A stretch of DNA of 28,011 bases from an uncultured Cloacibacillus sp. (lineage in GTDB: Bacteria > Synergistota > Synergistia > Synergistales > Synergistaceae): positions 1-28,011 of the forward strand of contig CAKSWL010000003.1 of NCBI GenBank assembly GCA_934511335.1. Reading direction: 5' to 3'. Within the stretch, counting starts at the first letter, position 1. The number at the start of each line of letters is the position of its first letter. Positions 1 through 7,953 of the stretch are shown here, piece by piece. The position numbers and the translations under genes were made by a program. Below the pieces are notes generated by a model that worked only from the letters and a program-made list of their open reading frames with translations, was not told the DNA's origin and searched no databases.

Positions 1-2
1 GG

Positions 3-119
3 CCTTTCTTGATGCGGCAGTAAAAACAGGCCATGCGCATCTCCGTGGGATTACCGGAAGAAAACCGGCAGATCGCAGGGGCCATCGGGGAAATTTTTGA
101 AATAGAATCGTAGCGGGAA
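3..119 (+). pseudogene. C-terminal tail of a HisC-type PLP aminotransferase (partial or decayed)
   Basis: The frame ending at the TAG at 117-119 reads AMRISVGLPEENRQIAGAIG before a short acidic tail. This resembles the C-terminus of histidinol-phosphate and related class I/II aminotransferases (R-I-S-x-G-x-x-E-E-N, then a short helix). The same frame has a TAA at 21-23, and an adjacent frame is open before it, so the gene is either frameshifted or decayed at the window edge. The catalytic part would lie to the left. The identification rests on about 25 residues. Confidence 0.4.
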
Positions 120-435
120 AATAACGCACGGAAGGGACGAAAAAGGAAGATTTTATATCTTCCTATAATAAAGATGTTCGCCAACTACTTCGTTTTTGAG
201 GAGGGGCATCGCGGGCGGTTCGCCGGCGAGCTGCGGCCTCCTAAATTATCTCTGCGGCCTAGCCGCCGTGCCGGTCCCCGCGCTGAGGGCACGGCGCCGA
301 TAAGGGCGGCCGGCGGACGCGGAGCCCCTCTTTCCGGCGCTCAACATCGCGCCGGCCGCCTATTGCCGCCTGACGGAGGGCTGCCGCGGCGGTAACAGAT
401 TCGGATTCTAACGACCCTCTCTTACGCGGGCAATA
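120..435. other. Intergenic debris, no supported gene
   Basis: No intact gene is visible. One plus-strand frame (about 207-414) is codon-like and GC3-rich. It carries GIAGGSPASCGLLNYL, is broken by a TAA near 300, then continues as PALNIAPAAYCRLTEG to a TAA at 412-414. This looks like the 3' remnant of a decayed gene, but I do not recognise the family. The 73-aa ORF that starts at 174 in another frame has no recognisable content and a skewed Arg/Pro/Gly composition. Confidence 0.35.
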
Positions 436-480
436 AAGAAATCCGGCCCCCTGAAGGGCCGGATTTCTTATTGTCTGTTT
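436..480. terminator. Strong bidirectional intrinsic terminator
   Basis: There is a perfect 14-bp inverted repeat, left arm 436-449 (AAGAAATCCGGCCC) and right arm 456-469, around a 6-nt loop. The plus side runs into a T-rich tract at 468-483. On the minus side the arm itself ends in a T-rich stretch. It lies just beyond the stop of the minus-strand BMP-family gene and most likely terminates it. Confidence 0.85.
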
Positions 481-493
481 TTTTACGCGGCGC

Positions 494-1573
494 CTACTTC
501 GGGATCGTGCCCTCGACGCCCTCGACGAACCAGCTCATAGAGAGCATCTCTCCGTCGTTTAGCTTCTTTCCCTGCGGCACCACTACTTTGCCGTCCTGCC
601 CCTTGATCGGGCCGGTGAAGACGTCCCACTTGCCGTCAAGGATCTTTTTCTTCTCCGCCGCGACAAGATTTTTGGTATCCTCTTTGACATCTTTGCCGAA
701 CTTTGAAAGGTCAACCATGCCGTCCTTCATGCTCCACCAGACCTGCTGCGACTTCCAGGCGCCTTTGGCGATCGCCTTTGTCGAATAGTCATAGTATTTG
801 CCCCAGTTCCAGACGGGGGTGACAAGGTGGCGGGTCGGCGCATACTTGTCCATCGGGTAGTTGTAGCCGATGACCCACATGCCAAGCTCTTCCGCGGCCT
901 GCGGTGCGCCGCCGGTGTCGGCGTGCATCGCGATCGTGTCGCACTTCGCGTCGAAGAGGGCCTTCGTGGCTTCCTTTTCCTTCGCGGGGTCATGCCAGGT
1001 GTAGATCCAGACAACCTTGACCTTCGCGTTCGGGTTCACCTTGCGCACGCCGAGCGTAAAGGCGTTGATGCCGCGGATGACTTCGGGAATCGGGTATGCG
1101 GCGACATAACCGATGAGGTTGGACTTCGTAGCCTTGCCGGCGACGAGGCCGGAGAGGTAGCGGGGCTGATACATGCGGCCGAAGTAGGTGCTGACGTTCG
1201 GAGCGTCTTTGTAACCAGAGCAGTGGTTGAAATAGACGTCGGGGTATTTCTTCGCGACGTTGATCACGTGGTCCATGTAGCCGAAGGAGTTCGCGTATAC
1301 GACCTTCGCGCCGCTGCGGATGGCCGTCTCCATGACGCGCTCCGCGTCGGGGCCCTCGGGAACCGATTCGACGATCGAGCTTTTCACTCCGGGGTTGGCC
1401 TTCTCCATCGCCTGACGGCCGAGGTCGTGCATATAGTTATAACCGCCGTCGGCGACGGGGCCGACATAGATAAATACCGGTTTCTGATCCTCAAGTTTGA
1501 TTGGAGCCAAGGCGAACGCCGAGGCCGCGAATGCCGTTACGAGCAGCAACGCAAACAAAATGCCCTTTTTCAT
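494..1573 (-). CDS. BMP-family ABC transporter substrate-binding protein (PnrA/Med-like)
   Basis: This 359-aa secreted binding protein belongs to the basic membrane protein family (periplasmic-binding fold), whose members bind nucleosides or related small ligands for ABC importers. Residues 1-21 form a signal peptide (MKKG, hydrophobic core, ASAFA cleavage site). There is no lipobox cysteine, so it is probably a free periplasmic protein. Family features include an early IYVGPVADGGYNYMHDLGRQ segment, a conserved YFNHCSGY region and a DTGGAPQAAEE segment in the second lobe. A good ribosome site (AAGGAGGA) precedes the ATG. No ATPase or permease adjoins it. The only related component in the window is the orphan ATPase at 17961-19484. 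Length is normal for the family; ligand unknown. Confidence 0.9.
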   Translation of the reverse strand: MKKGILFALLLVTAFAASAFALAPIKLEDQKPVFIYVGPVADGGYNYMHDLGRQAMEKANPGVKSSIVESVPEGPDAERVMETAIRSGAKVVYANSFGYMDHVINVAKKYPDVYFNHCSGYKDAPNVSTYFGRMYQPRYLSGLVAGKATKSNLIGYVAAYPIPEVIRGINAFTLGVRKVNPNAKVKVVWIYTWHDPAKEKEATKALFDAKCDTIAMHADTGGAPQAAEELGMWVIGYNYPMDKYAPTRHLVTPVWNWGKYYDYSTKAIAKGAWKSQQVWWSMKDGMVDLSKFGKDVKEDTKNLVAAEKKKILDGKWDVFTGPIKGQDGKVVVPQGKKLNDGEMLSMSWFVEGVEGTIPK

Positions 1574-1867
1574 TACAAAGCTTCCTCCTTTATGATTTTC
1601 CGTTAGTGTTGCAGGCTAACATCTGAGTAGGATAGCACACGAACGCCCCTTTTTCCATCTTTGAATTTATAGGATGAGCGGATAAAAATTGTAGGTTTAA
1701 CACACACATATGTTACAGCGGCAAAGAAAGTGAGATACACAAAGCTTCGTTTATGTAAAAAGTGAGTCATATATGCGAAAAATCCGTCAATCGCAAGGAG
1801 CGAGAAACAGGTCCATACGGTAAAGTAATTTCAGCACAAATCCACCAACAGGAGAACTCTTTTCCGC

Positions 1868-2797
1868 ATGGCGAAGATATCACAAATGAAACGTTACAAA
1901 CAATCTCTTATCAAATCCTCCATGAAGTACGGCCTCACTAAAATCGCCGTACGATACGGCACGGCACGAAAAGGCAGTATATTTACAGGTGGATGAGGCG
2001 TTACGACGGTTCTCTCGACTCTCCGCGGGACAGGTCGAGGCCTCCGCGCCATCATCCGCACGAGCATTCTGAGACAGAGATGGCGTTCATACAGAATATG
2101 CCAAGCATAACAGGAACACAGGGCTCGTCGTCCTGTGGGTCAAGCTGAGAGAGAAGGGCTATACCAGGAGCATTTCCGCGCTCCACAGGGTGATGAAGAG
2201 TATCGGCGCCGCGCGCGCCTTTGCCTGCCCCTAAAAAGAGATACGTTCCCAAGCCTTACGAGCAAATGCGGTATCCTACGACGGCGCGCGCGGGTGGACG
2301 TCAAGTTTGTCCCTAAAGTGTGCCATGCGGGATAAGCGGAAGGGGAAACCGTCCTATCAGTATACCGCGCTAGACGAGCACAGCCGTTTCCGCTATGTCG
2401 AGGCGTTTGAAGCGCGCGGCACGTACAGCTCTACGGTATTCTTAAAACATATGCTGAGATCCTTCAGGTTTAAAGAAAGTGGAATGCCTCCAGAGGGACA
2501 ACGGTTCGGAATCCACCAACCGGCTTACCTCTGGAAAGGGTAAGGCTGAGCTATTTGAAGACGCCTGACTTACTATGGGATAAAACATAAACTGATAAAA
2601 CCGCATGCGCCGCGTCATAACGGAAAGGTGGAAAGATCCCACAGGAGAGACGACGAATACTTTTACGCGCCTCTTAAGTTCTATTCATTGCAAGATTATG
2701 CTGTACAGCTGGCAGCCATGGCTGCAGGTACAACAACTTCCCGATGAGGCCTCCAGGATGGAAGTCTCATCGGGAAGTTATGACTCTCTCTCCGTGA
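1868..2797 (+). pseudogene. Transposase remnant, rve-type DDE integrase (IS481/IS3-like)
   Basis: Pieces of one transposase can be followed through several frames. They are an N-terminal helix-turn-helix part (MKYGLTKIAVRYGTA, then RQYIYRWMRRYDGSLDS), a linker (HHHPHEHSETE), a segment VLWVKLREKGYTRSISALHR, the start of the catalytic core (VDVKFVPKVCHAG, YQYTALDEHSRFRYVEAF), the NGKVERSHRRDDEYFY motif and the terminal NFPMRPPGWKSHRE before TGA at 2795-2797. The order matches the full-length family. At least four frame changes and internal stops make it non-functional. It sits between the BMP-family gene and the end of ptsI and may have replaced sequence there. Confidence 0.85.
2735..2779 (+). 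repeat. Perfect 14-bp inverted repeat in the 3' end of the transposase remnant
   Basis: AACTTCCCGATGAG at 2735-2748 is exactly complementary to CTCATCGGGAAGTT at 2766-2779, with a 17-nt loop. It lies inside the codons for the terminal NFPMRP...HREV segment. A separate 14-nt palindrome, GCAGCCATGGCTGC, sits just upstream at 2712-2725. Neither is followed by a T-tract. Confidence 0.75.
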
Positions 2798-2834
2798 TTG
2801 ATGTAACAGATGATTGACGAGCCTATATTTCTCT

Positions 2835-4499
2835 TTACTCCATAAACGCCGCGAGCAGTTTTTCCCGGACTTCCGCGACGTTCGTCTCACGGACGCGGCG
2901 GCGCAACTCGAGCACATAGGGCGGCGACACGGACAGCTCGTCGACCCCAATGGCCAGGAAGGTCTCGGTCAGCGTGGGATCCGCGGCAAGCTCGCCGCAG
3001 ACGCCCATCCAGATACCCGCCTTGTGGGCGTTGTCCGCTACCAGCTTGATGAGCCGCAGGATCGCCGGGTGATGCGCGTCATAGAAGCGCTCCAGCTTCT
3101 GGTTCTGGCGGTCGATCGCCAGGGTGTACTGGGTCAGGTCGTTGGTGCCGATGCTGAAGAAATCCACCTCCGGCGCGAGCCGGTCGCTGATCATCGCCGC
3201 CGCGGGCGTCTCGATCATGATGCCCAGCTCGACCTCTTCGGAATAGGGGATGCACGCCGCTTTCAGCTCCCCCCGCACCTCGGCAGCGATCCGTTTGATC
3301 TCGCGAACCTCCCACACGGAGGTGATCATCGGGAACATGATCGCGATACTGCCGAACGCCGACGCGCGGTAGAGGGCGCGCAGCTGGGTCTTGAAGACAT
3401 CCTCCCGCGTGAGGCAGATACGGATGGCGCGGTAGCCCATCGCGGGATTGTCCTCCTTGGGCAGCTGGAAATAATCCACCTGCTTATCGGCGCCGATGTC
3501 GAGCGTACGGATGACCACCCGTTTGCCGGCGGCCGTCTCCGCGACGGCGCGGTAGGCGGCGAACTGCTCTTCCTCGCTCGGGTAGCCGTTGCTCTCGAGG
3601 TAGAGGAACTCGCTGCGGAAGAGCCCAATGCCCCCCGCGTCGTTGGCGAGCGCCGCGCCCATGTCGGAGGGACTGCCGATGTTCGCATAGATGAGCACCT
3701 TCCGGCCGTCAAGGGTGACGTTCTCCTTGCCCTTCAGCTCTAAAAGCAGTTTGCGTTTATCGTTTTCCTTCTCCCATTTCTGCCGGAGCGCAACTGTCGT
3801 TTCCGCGTCGGGGTCGATGTAAATCCGACCGCAGAAACCGTCCACGATGACCTCGCTGCCGTTGTACACCTCCTCCAGCCTCTCCCCCACGCCGATCACG
3901 GCGGGAATGTTCATTGTGCGCGCTAGGATCGCGGTGTGGGAGTTGACCGACCCGCGCTTGGTCACGAACGCGAGGATCTTGCTCTTATCGAGCTGGATCG
4001 TCTCGCTCGGCGCGAGATCGTCCGCCGCGACGACCACCGGCCCGGCCGCTTCTATCCCCGTGCTCTGCACGCCGCAGAGTACATTTATCAGCCGCTCGGA
4101 CACGTCCTTGACGTCCGCCGCGCGGCCCCGCATGTAGGGGTCCTCCATCGCGGAAAACATCTGTGTGAAGTTGTCGGCCGTCACGCCGACCGCATACTCC
4201 GCGTTCACCCCCTGAGAGGTGATGATGTTGGCGACCGAATCGCAGTAGTCGAGGTCCTCGAGCATCATCTGGTGGATTTGGAAGATCATCGCGTTGGTCT
4301 CCCCCACCTCGACGAGCGCCCTCTGGTAGAGCGCCCCAAGCTGTTCAACGGCCGTTTTCTTCGCGTCCTCAAACCTGGCGAGCTCCGCCCGCGGGTCATC
4401 GACGCCGTGGCGGTGGATGTTCTGCTGGCGGCGCTCATAGAACGCCAGCCTGCCGAACGCAATGCCGCCGAACACGCTTTTGCCGTTTAATATTATCAT
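2835..4499 (-). CDS. ptsI: Phosphoenolpyruvate-protein phosphotransferase (PTS Enzyme I)
   Basis: Cytosolic Enzyme I takes phosphate from PEP onto a histidine and passes it to HPr. From the chosen start the protein has 554 residues. The swivelling domain carries the active-site motif SVNSHTAILART with His188. The C-terminal TIM barrel has GIGLFRSEFLYL, IGIMIETPAAAM and SIGTNDLTQY, with the VCGELAADP cysteine motif near the end. The start is set at MIILNG (ATG at 4499) because GGAGGT lies 6 nt upstream; an in-frame ATG at 4532 would put that site inside the gene and overlap nagA. It is the last gene of nagB-nagA-ptsI. No terminator is evident before the transposase remnant downstream. Length is slightly below the usual ~570 residues. 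Confidence 0.96.
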   Translation of the reverse strand: MIILNGKSVFGGIAFGRLAFYERRQQNIHRHGVDDPRAELARFEDAKKTAVEQLGALYQRALVEVGETNAMIFQIHQMMLEDLDYCDSVANIITSQGVNAEYAVGVTADNFTQMFSAMEDPYMRGRAADVKDVSERLINVLCGVQSTGIEAAGPVVVAADDLAPSETIQLDKSKILAFVTKRGSVNSHTAILARTMNIPAVIGVGERLEEVYNGSEVIVDGFCGRIYIDPDAETTVALRQKWEKENDKRKLLLELKGKENVTLDGRKVLIYANIGSPSDMGAALANDAGGIGLFRSEFLYLESNGYPSEEEQFAAYRAVAETAAGKRVVIRTLDIGADKQVDYFQLPKEDNPAMGYRAIRICLTREDVFKTQLRALYRASAFGSIAIMFPMITSVWEVREIKRIAAEVRGELKAACIPYSEEVELGIMIETPAAAMISDRLAPEVDFFSIGTNDLTQYTLAIDRQNQKLERFYDAHHPAILRLIKLVADNAHKAGIWMGVCGELAADPTLTETFLAIGVDELSVSPPYVLELRRRVRETNVAEVREKLLAAFME

Positions 4500-4528
4500 C
4501 CCTGCACCTCCCGAAGATTCCCCGCTGA

Positions 4529-5632
4529 TCAAAGCTGTTTTCCCTTCACATAGACCGCCCGGATATTCAGCTCCCCGTCGGCCAGCACGAAGTTGGCGAG
4601 TTTTCCGGACGTAATCGAACCCATGCGGACGTCCTCCCCGATCGCCTTAGCGGGATTGATCGTGGCCATCCGGACGGCGCTCTCAAGCGGTACCCCGAAT
4701 TCGACCGCGCGGCGCACGCAGTCGAAAAGGTTGGTGGCAGAACCCGCGATCGTGCCGTCCGAAAGGGTCGCGAGGTTGCCCTTGACGTCGACATGCTGGC
4801 CGCCGAGCGAATAGGCCCCGTCCGAAAGGCCGGTGCCCCTCATGCTGTCGCTGATGAGCACGACCTTGTCGTCCCCGAGCAGCTTGATGGTCGCACGCAC
4901 AACCGCCGGGTGGATGTGCACTCCGTCGCAGATGAGCTCCGCCATCGCGCCGCTGTCCGCCACCGCGCCGACCACGCCGGGCGCACGATGGGAAAATGGC
5001 GGCATCGCGTTATAGAGATGTATGGCGCGGGACGCGCCCCTCCGGAACGCCTCCATCGCCGTATCATAGTTCGAGGTGGTGTGCCCCACCGCGACGGCGC
5101 AGCAACGCTTCGCCTCGTCGATGAACTCCATCGCGCCGGGCAGATCGGGCGCGACGCAGGCGGTCTTGATCCTGCCGCCGGACGCCTCCCACAACCGCCG
5201 GAACATGCCGATATCCGGTTCACGCAGGAACGCGCCGTTCTGCGCGCCTTTCTTGGCGTGGTTGAAGAAGGGCCCCTCCATATTGACGCCGAGGAACATC
5301 GCGCCGCCACGATAGGAGTAGCACGCGGCGTTTTGGTAGATTGCGGCGAGCGTCTCCTCCGCCAGCGTCACCGACGCCGGGGAGATGGCGGTCACGCCGT
5401 TTCTACCCTCGTAGGCGGTAATCGCGTCGAGCGCTTCGTCGGTGCCGTCGCAGAAATCATAGCCGCAGCAGCCGTGGAAGTGGATATCGATTAGCCCGGG
5501 GAGCATGAGCAGCCCCGACGCATCGACCGTGCCGCCGCCCGCCGCTTCGGCAAACAACTCTCCTTCCACCGCGACGTCCCGCTTTTCAAAGGCAAACCCT
5601 TCGGTATAGACCTGTGCGTTTTTGATGATCAT
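4529..5632 (-). CDS. nagA: N-acetylglucosamine-6-phosphate deacetylase
   Basis: It hydrolyses GlcNAc-6-phosphate to glucosamine-6-phosphate and acetate in the cytosol, feeding NagB. The 367-aa amidohydrolase shows PGLIDIHFHG with the metal-type HxH (His51, His53), the NMEGPFFN segment, VGHTTSNYDTAMEA, the AIHLYNAMPPFSHRAPG segment and the catalytic-Asp motif LISDSMRGTG. The start is set at MIIKNAQVY, where the conserved N-terminal strand begins. A longer in-frame extension to 5704 would overlap nagB and looks unrelated. Its own ribosome site is weak (CGGAG, about 9 nt away), so translational coupling to nagB is likely. Only 29 nt separate its stop from the ptsI start. Confidence 0.95.
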   Translation of the reverse strand: MIIKNAQVYTEGFAFEKRDVAVEGELFAEAAGGGTVDASGLLMLPGLIDIHFHGCCGYDFCDGTDEALDAITAYEGRNGVTAISPASVTLAEETLAAIYQNAACYSYRGGAMFLGVNMEGPFFNHAKKGAQNGAFLREPDIGMFRRLWEASGGRIKTACVAPDLPGAMEFIDEAKRCCAVAVGHTTSNYDTAMEAFRRGASRAIHLYNAMPPFSHRAPGVVGAVADSGAMAELICDGVHIHPAVVRATIKLLGDDKVVLISDSMRGTGLSDGAYSLGGQHVDVKGNLATLSDGTIAGSATNLFDCVRRAVEFGVPLESAVRMATINPAKAIGEDVRMGSITSGKLANFVLADGELNIRAVYVKGKQL

Positions 5633-5663
5633 CTGTAAACTCCGTCCCCACGCCGCGGGGCTT

Positions 5664-6395
5664 TTACAGCTGGATTTTGGAGAGCGCCGCGCCGTCCGCC
5701 ACAACGATCACGTCGTTGTGGAGCTGGAGGATCGACGCGGGCACCGCCGGCGTGATCGGCCCGCAGAGCGCCGCGCACATCGCGTCCGCCTTGCCCCCCC
5801 CGCTGGCGACAAGCAGGATCTTCCTGGCCTGCATGATCGACTTGATGCCCATCGAATAGGCGTGGCGGGGCACTTCGTCCTGGCTCCTGAAGAACCGGGA
5901 GTTCGCCTCGATGGTGCTCTCGGTGAGCGCGACGCAGTGGGTCTCCTTCTCGAACGCCTCGCCCGGCTCGTTGAAGCCGATGTGGCCGTTCGCGCCGATG
6001 CCCAAAATCTGCAAGTCGATACCGCCCACGCTCTCGATGACCCGGTTGTAGCGCGCGCACTCCTTTTCGCTGTCCGGTTCCATGCCGTTTGGGATGTGGG
6101 TGTTCTCGGGCCTGATGTTGATGCCCTTGAAGAAATGCTCTTTCATGTAATAGTAATAGCTCTGGTCGCTCTCCCGCGGGAGGCCCTTGTACTCGTCGAG
6201 GTTGACCGACTTGACGGAAGAGAAGTCGATATCGCCCTTGTTATACCAGTCGATCAGCTGGGCGTAAATACCCTCGGGCGTAGAGCCGGTGGCCAGCCCG
6301 AGCACACAGCCCGGCTTCATGATCACCTGCGCGGAGACGATGTTGGCTGCCTTGCGGCTCATGTCGTGGTAGTCCTTCGCAACGTATAGTCTCAT
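5664..6395 (-). CDS. nagB: Glucosamine-6-phosphate deaminase
   Basis: It converts glucosamine-6-phosphate to fructose-6-phosphate and ammonia, the last dedicated step of GlcNAc catabolism. At 243 aa it has normal length for the short bacterial form, which lacks an added allosteric tail. Motifs seen are the phosphate loop GLATGSTPEGIY, the NLDEYKGL segment, the catalytic GIGANGHIGFNEPG and a late ASGGGKADAM. An AGGGGGAA ribosome site precedes the ATG. It is the first gene of the minus-strand operon, behind a recognisable promoter, and diverges from ptsH. Confidence 0.96.
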   Translation of the reverse strand: MRLYVAKDYHDMSRKAANIVSAQVIMKPGCVLGLATGSTPEGIYAQLIDWYNKGDIDFSSVKSVNLDEYKGLPRESDQSYYYYMKEHFFKGINIRPENTHIPNGMEPDSEKECARYNRVIESVGGIDLQILGIGANGHIGFNEPGEAFEKETHCVALTESTIEANSRFFRSQDEVPRHAYSMGIKSIMQARKILLVASGGGKADAMCAALCGPITPAVPASILQLHNDVIVVADGAALSKIQL

Positions 6396-6445
6396 GGTCG
6401 GTTCCCCCTTTTTGCCGCGGCTCTGTCCGCGGGCCGCTTAGTTTC

Positions 6446-6473
6446 ATTATAGTTGCTCCAACCGTCTTTACAA
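6446..6473 (-). promoter_or_regulatory. Sigma70-type promoter for nagB-nagA-ptsI
   Basis: On the minus strand, TTGTAA (6473-6468) and a perfect TATAAT (6451-6446) are separated by 16 nt. Transcription would start near 6439, giving a leader of about 45 nt. That leader contains CCGCGG twice, 6 nt apart, and could fold into a 6-bp hairpin just before the ribosome site. Confidence 0.6.
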
Positions 6474-6498
6474 GGGGTCTTGTTTAAAAAAGAAGTTT

Positions 6499-6515
6499 TT
6501 GTGATAGATCCACAA
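6499..6515. promoter_or_regulatory. Inverted repeat TTGTG-N7-CACAA between the divergent nag/pts promoters
   Basis: The half-sites TTGTG (6499-6503) and CACAA (6511-6515) flank 7 nt in an AT-rich stretch. The position between divergent operons suits an operator. The spacing is one base off a CRP-type site, and no regulator can be assigned. Confidence 0.25.
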
Positions 6516-6604
6516 TTTTTATCCATTTTTCTGTTATTGTTTATAAAATATGTATGTACAAAATATATCTCAGCTGTTAAACTAAAGGCAAACAGAAGAT
6601 GCAA

Positions 6605-6637
6605 AGTGATGTTACTGATGCAATCAGGCATAAGCTT
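6605..6637 (+). promoter_or_regulatory. RNA antiterminator (RAT) target for the BglG/LicT-type regulator
   Basis: The sequence TGTTACTG...CAGGCA matches the conserved core of LicT/SacY-type RAT elements. An inner stem CTGAT/ATCAG closes a GCA loop, with the bulge bases typical of the element on both sides. Its 3' part (6627-6637) is also the 5' arm of the terminator that follows, so the two structures exclude each other. The cognate RNA-binding protein is encoded 0.4 kb downstream in the same operon. Confidence 0.8.
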
Positions 6638-6686
6638 TCGGACGATCGGTTGAGTTGTTTGGAAAGCTTGTGCCTTTTATTTTTTC
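6627..6686 (+). terminator. Leader terminator overlapping the RAT, upstream of ptsH
   Basis: GGCATAAGCTTTC (6627-6639) pairs with GAAAGCTTGTGCC (6662-6674), 13 bp with one G-U, followed by TTTTATTTTTT. This is a classic intrinsic terminator placed about 50 nt before the ptsH start. It is the off-state structure of the antitermination switch. Confidence 0.85.
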
Positions 6687-6733
6687 CCTATTTTCACCGG
6701 TACATCAGCATCGCTCAAGAGGAGGATCATTTC

Positions 6734-6991
6734 ATGCAGACCTTTACCTACAAGATAACCGATGCGCTCGGTATCCACGCGCGTCCCGCCGGATTGCTCG
6801 TCAAGTGCGTCGCGTCCTTCCCCGCCGCGACCACCATATCGGCGAACGGCAAGTCGGCCGACGGCAAGCGCCTTTTTGCGCTGATGGGGCTGGGCGTCAA
6901 GCAGAACGACCAGATCACTGTCGCCGTCGACGGCGAACGGGAGGGCGAAGCCGCCGAGGCCATTAAAAAGTTCCTCACCGAAAATATGTAA
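6734..6991 (+). CDS. ptsH: PTS phosphocarrier protein HPr
   Basis: HPr carries phosphate from Enzyme I to the sugar-specific EIIA. It is 85 aa from an ATG that follows GAGGAGG. The active site is GIHARPAG with His15 and Arg17. A 45-residue upstream extension in the same frame overlaps the leader terminator and is not part of the protein. The second regulatory position is unusual: the segment SADGKRLFALMGLG aligns with the Ser46 region of known HPr proteins but has Arg46. It therefore cannot be phosphorylated there by HPr kinase. It is the first gene of the plus-strand operon. Confidence 0.95.
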   Translation: MQTFTYKITDALGIHARPAGLLVKCVASFPAATTISANGKSADGKRLFALMGLGVKQNDQITVAVDGEREGEAAEAIKKFLTENM

Positions 6992-7055
6992 GAGCCACCA
7001 CGGGACGGCGCACGGTCGGCTTTCACAGGGGACGGCTTAAAGGAGGGCGCGCGGC

Positions 7056-7883
7056 ATGCACTACAAAGTGTTGAAGGTCTATAACAACAACGTCGTCCTG
7101 GCCGCAGAGCCGGGCGGTAAGCAGTTCGTGCTGATCGGCAAGGGAGTCGGGTTCGGCGCGCGCCGCGGCGACCTGATCAACGGCGACGACCCGAACAATA
7201 AGGTCTTTTCGATCCTTGACGAGACCGTCAATCCCGGCGAGATCAAGCGACTCAACTACGACATCGAAAAGATCGAGAAGGTAACCAGGGAGATTGTGGA
7301 GATCGCGCGCGAAAAGCTCGACATCACCAACGATAAGCTCTACGACGCACTCTACGACCACATCGCGTTCGCGATCGAGCGCCTCAAGATGGGGCTGCCG
7401 ATCGACAATCCCTTTATCGGGGAGATCTCCGTCATGTGTTCGCGGGAGTTCGAGGTCGCGGAGATCGCCGCCAAGCTCGTCCGCGATGAGGTCGACGTCG
7501 ATATCGGGGAACCGGAGAAGGGCTTCATCGCCCTCCACCTTTACTCCGCCCGCCGCAACAGGAACATCAACACCGCCATGAAGAGCGCCCGGTTCTATAA
7601 ACAGGCGGTGCTCGTGGTCGGGCAGTGCTTTGGACGGACTTTCGACACCAATTCCTCAGCCTGCAAAAGCTTCCTGACCAGCCTCAACCGCCTGGCCAGC
7701 TCCGCGTTGCGCGGCGCCGCGCTCGAAATGCCCGTCAAACAGTATGTCCGCCTGAACATGGGAGAATACCACCGCGCCGCGCAGGCGGTCTCCGACCTGA
7801 TGAAACGGGAGATCGGCGCGGAGCTTTCCGACGACCACAAGGCGTTCCTCGCGGTCTACATCTGCCAACTGGTTCAGATGTAG
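7056..7883 (+). CDS. BglG/LicT-family transcriptional antiterminator
   Basis: This 275-aa RNA-binding regulator stabilises a RAT hairpin and so prevents the leader terminator. An N-terminal CAT RNA-binding domain (about 1-56, with NNNVVLA, GKGVGFG and FSILDE) is followed by two PTS regulation domains. PRD1 keeps both expected histidines (His102 in YDHIAFAIERL, His161 in IALHLYSARRN). In PRD2 the equivalents appear lost: Ser209 in FLTSLNRL, and Tyr268 in LAVYICQL near the C-terminus. That pattern suggests control by the sugar-specific EII through PRD1, without the activating HPr phosphorylation seen in LicT. The AAGGAGGG ribosome site is good. It probably acts on the RAT upstream of ptsH. Confidence 0.92.
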   Translation: MHYKVLKVYNNNVVLAAEPGGKQFVLIGKGVGFGARRGDLINGDDPNNKVFSILDETVNPGEIKRLNYDIEKIEKVTREIVEIAREKLDITNDKLYDALYDHIAFAIERLKMGLPIDNPFIGEISVMCSREFEVAEIAAKLVRDEVDVDIGEPEKGFIALHLYSARRNRNINTAMKSARFYKQAVLVVGQCFGRTFDTNSSACKSFLTSLNRLASSALRGAALEMPVKQYVRLNMGEYHRAAQAVSDLMKREIGAELSDDHKAFLAVYICQLVQM

Positions 7884-7953
7884 ATCACTGTTTTGATTAT
7901 ATACGGGGAATCCTTCCCGTACATAAAATAGAAAATAAATAGGAGGTAGACAC

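Larger units (their letters stand above)
1711..2808 (+). mobile_element. Decayed insertion sequence (IS481/IS3-like), tentative limits
   Basis: The limits are set by a short inverted repeat, TGTTACA at 1711-1717 and TGTAACA at 2802-2808, which flanks the broken transposase. The match does not clearly extend beyond about 7 bp and no target duplication was recognised, so the ends are uncertain. The element is certainly inactive, because its transposase carries several frameshifts. Confidence 0.4.

Noticed and set aside
174..395. 73-aa ORF at the left edge
   Set aside because: Arg/Pro/Gly-skewed, no ribosome site, no recognisable motif. A neighbouring frame looks more codon-like.
827..1606. 259-aa plus-strand ORF opposite the BMP-family gene
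   Set aside because: Antisense shadow; the minus-strand gene has a signal peptide, ribosome site and clear family motifs.
2814..3743. 309-aa plus-strand ORF opposite ptsI
   Set aside because: Antisense of a well-conserved Enzyme I; a GC-rich codon-bias shadow full of Arg, His and Asp.
5622..6389. 255-aa plus-strand ORF opposite nagB
   Set aside because: Antisense shadow of nagB with no domain signature.
7884..7953. Possible second RAT or terminator before nagE
   Set aside because: Only a 6-bp TACGGG/CCCGTA hairpin without a T-tract; no RAT core.
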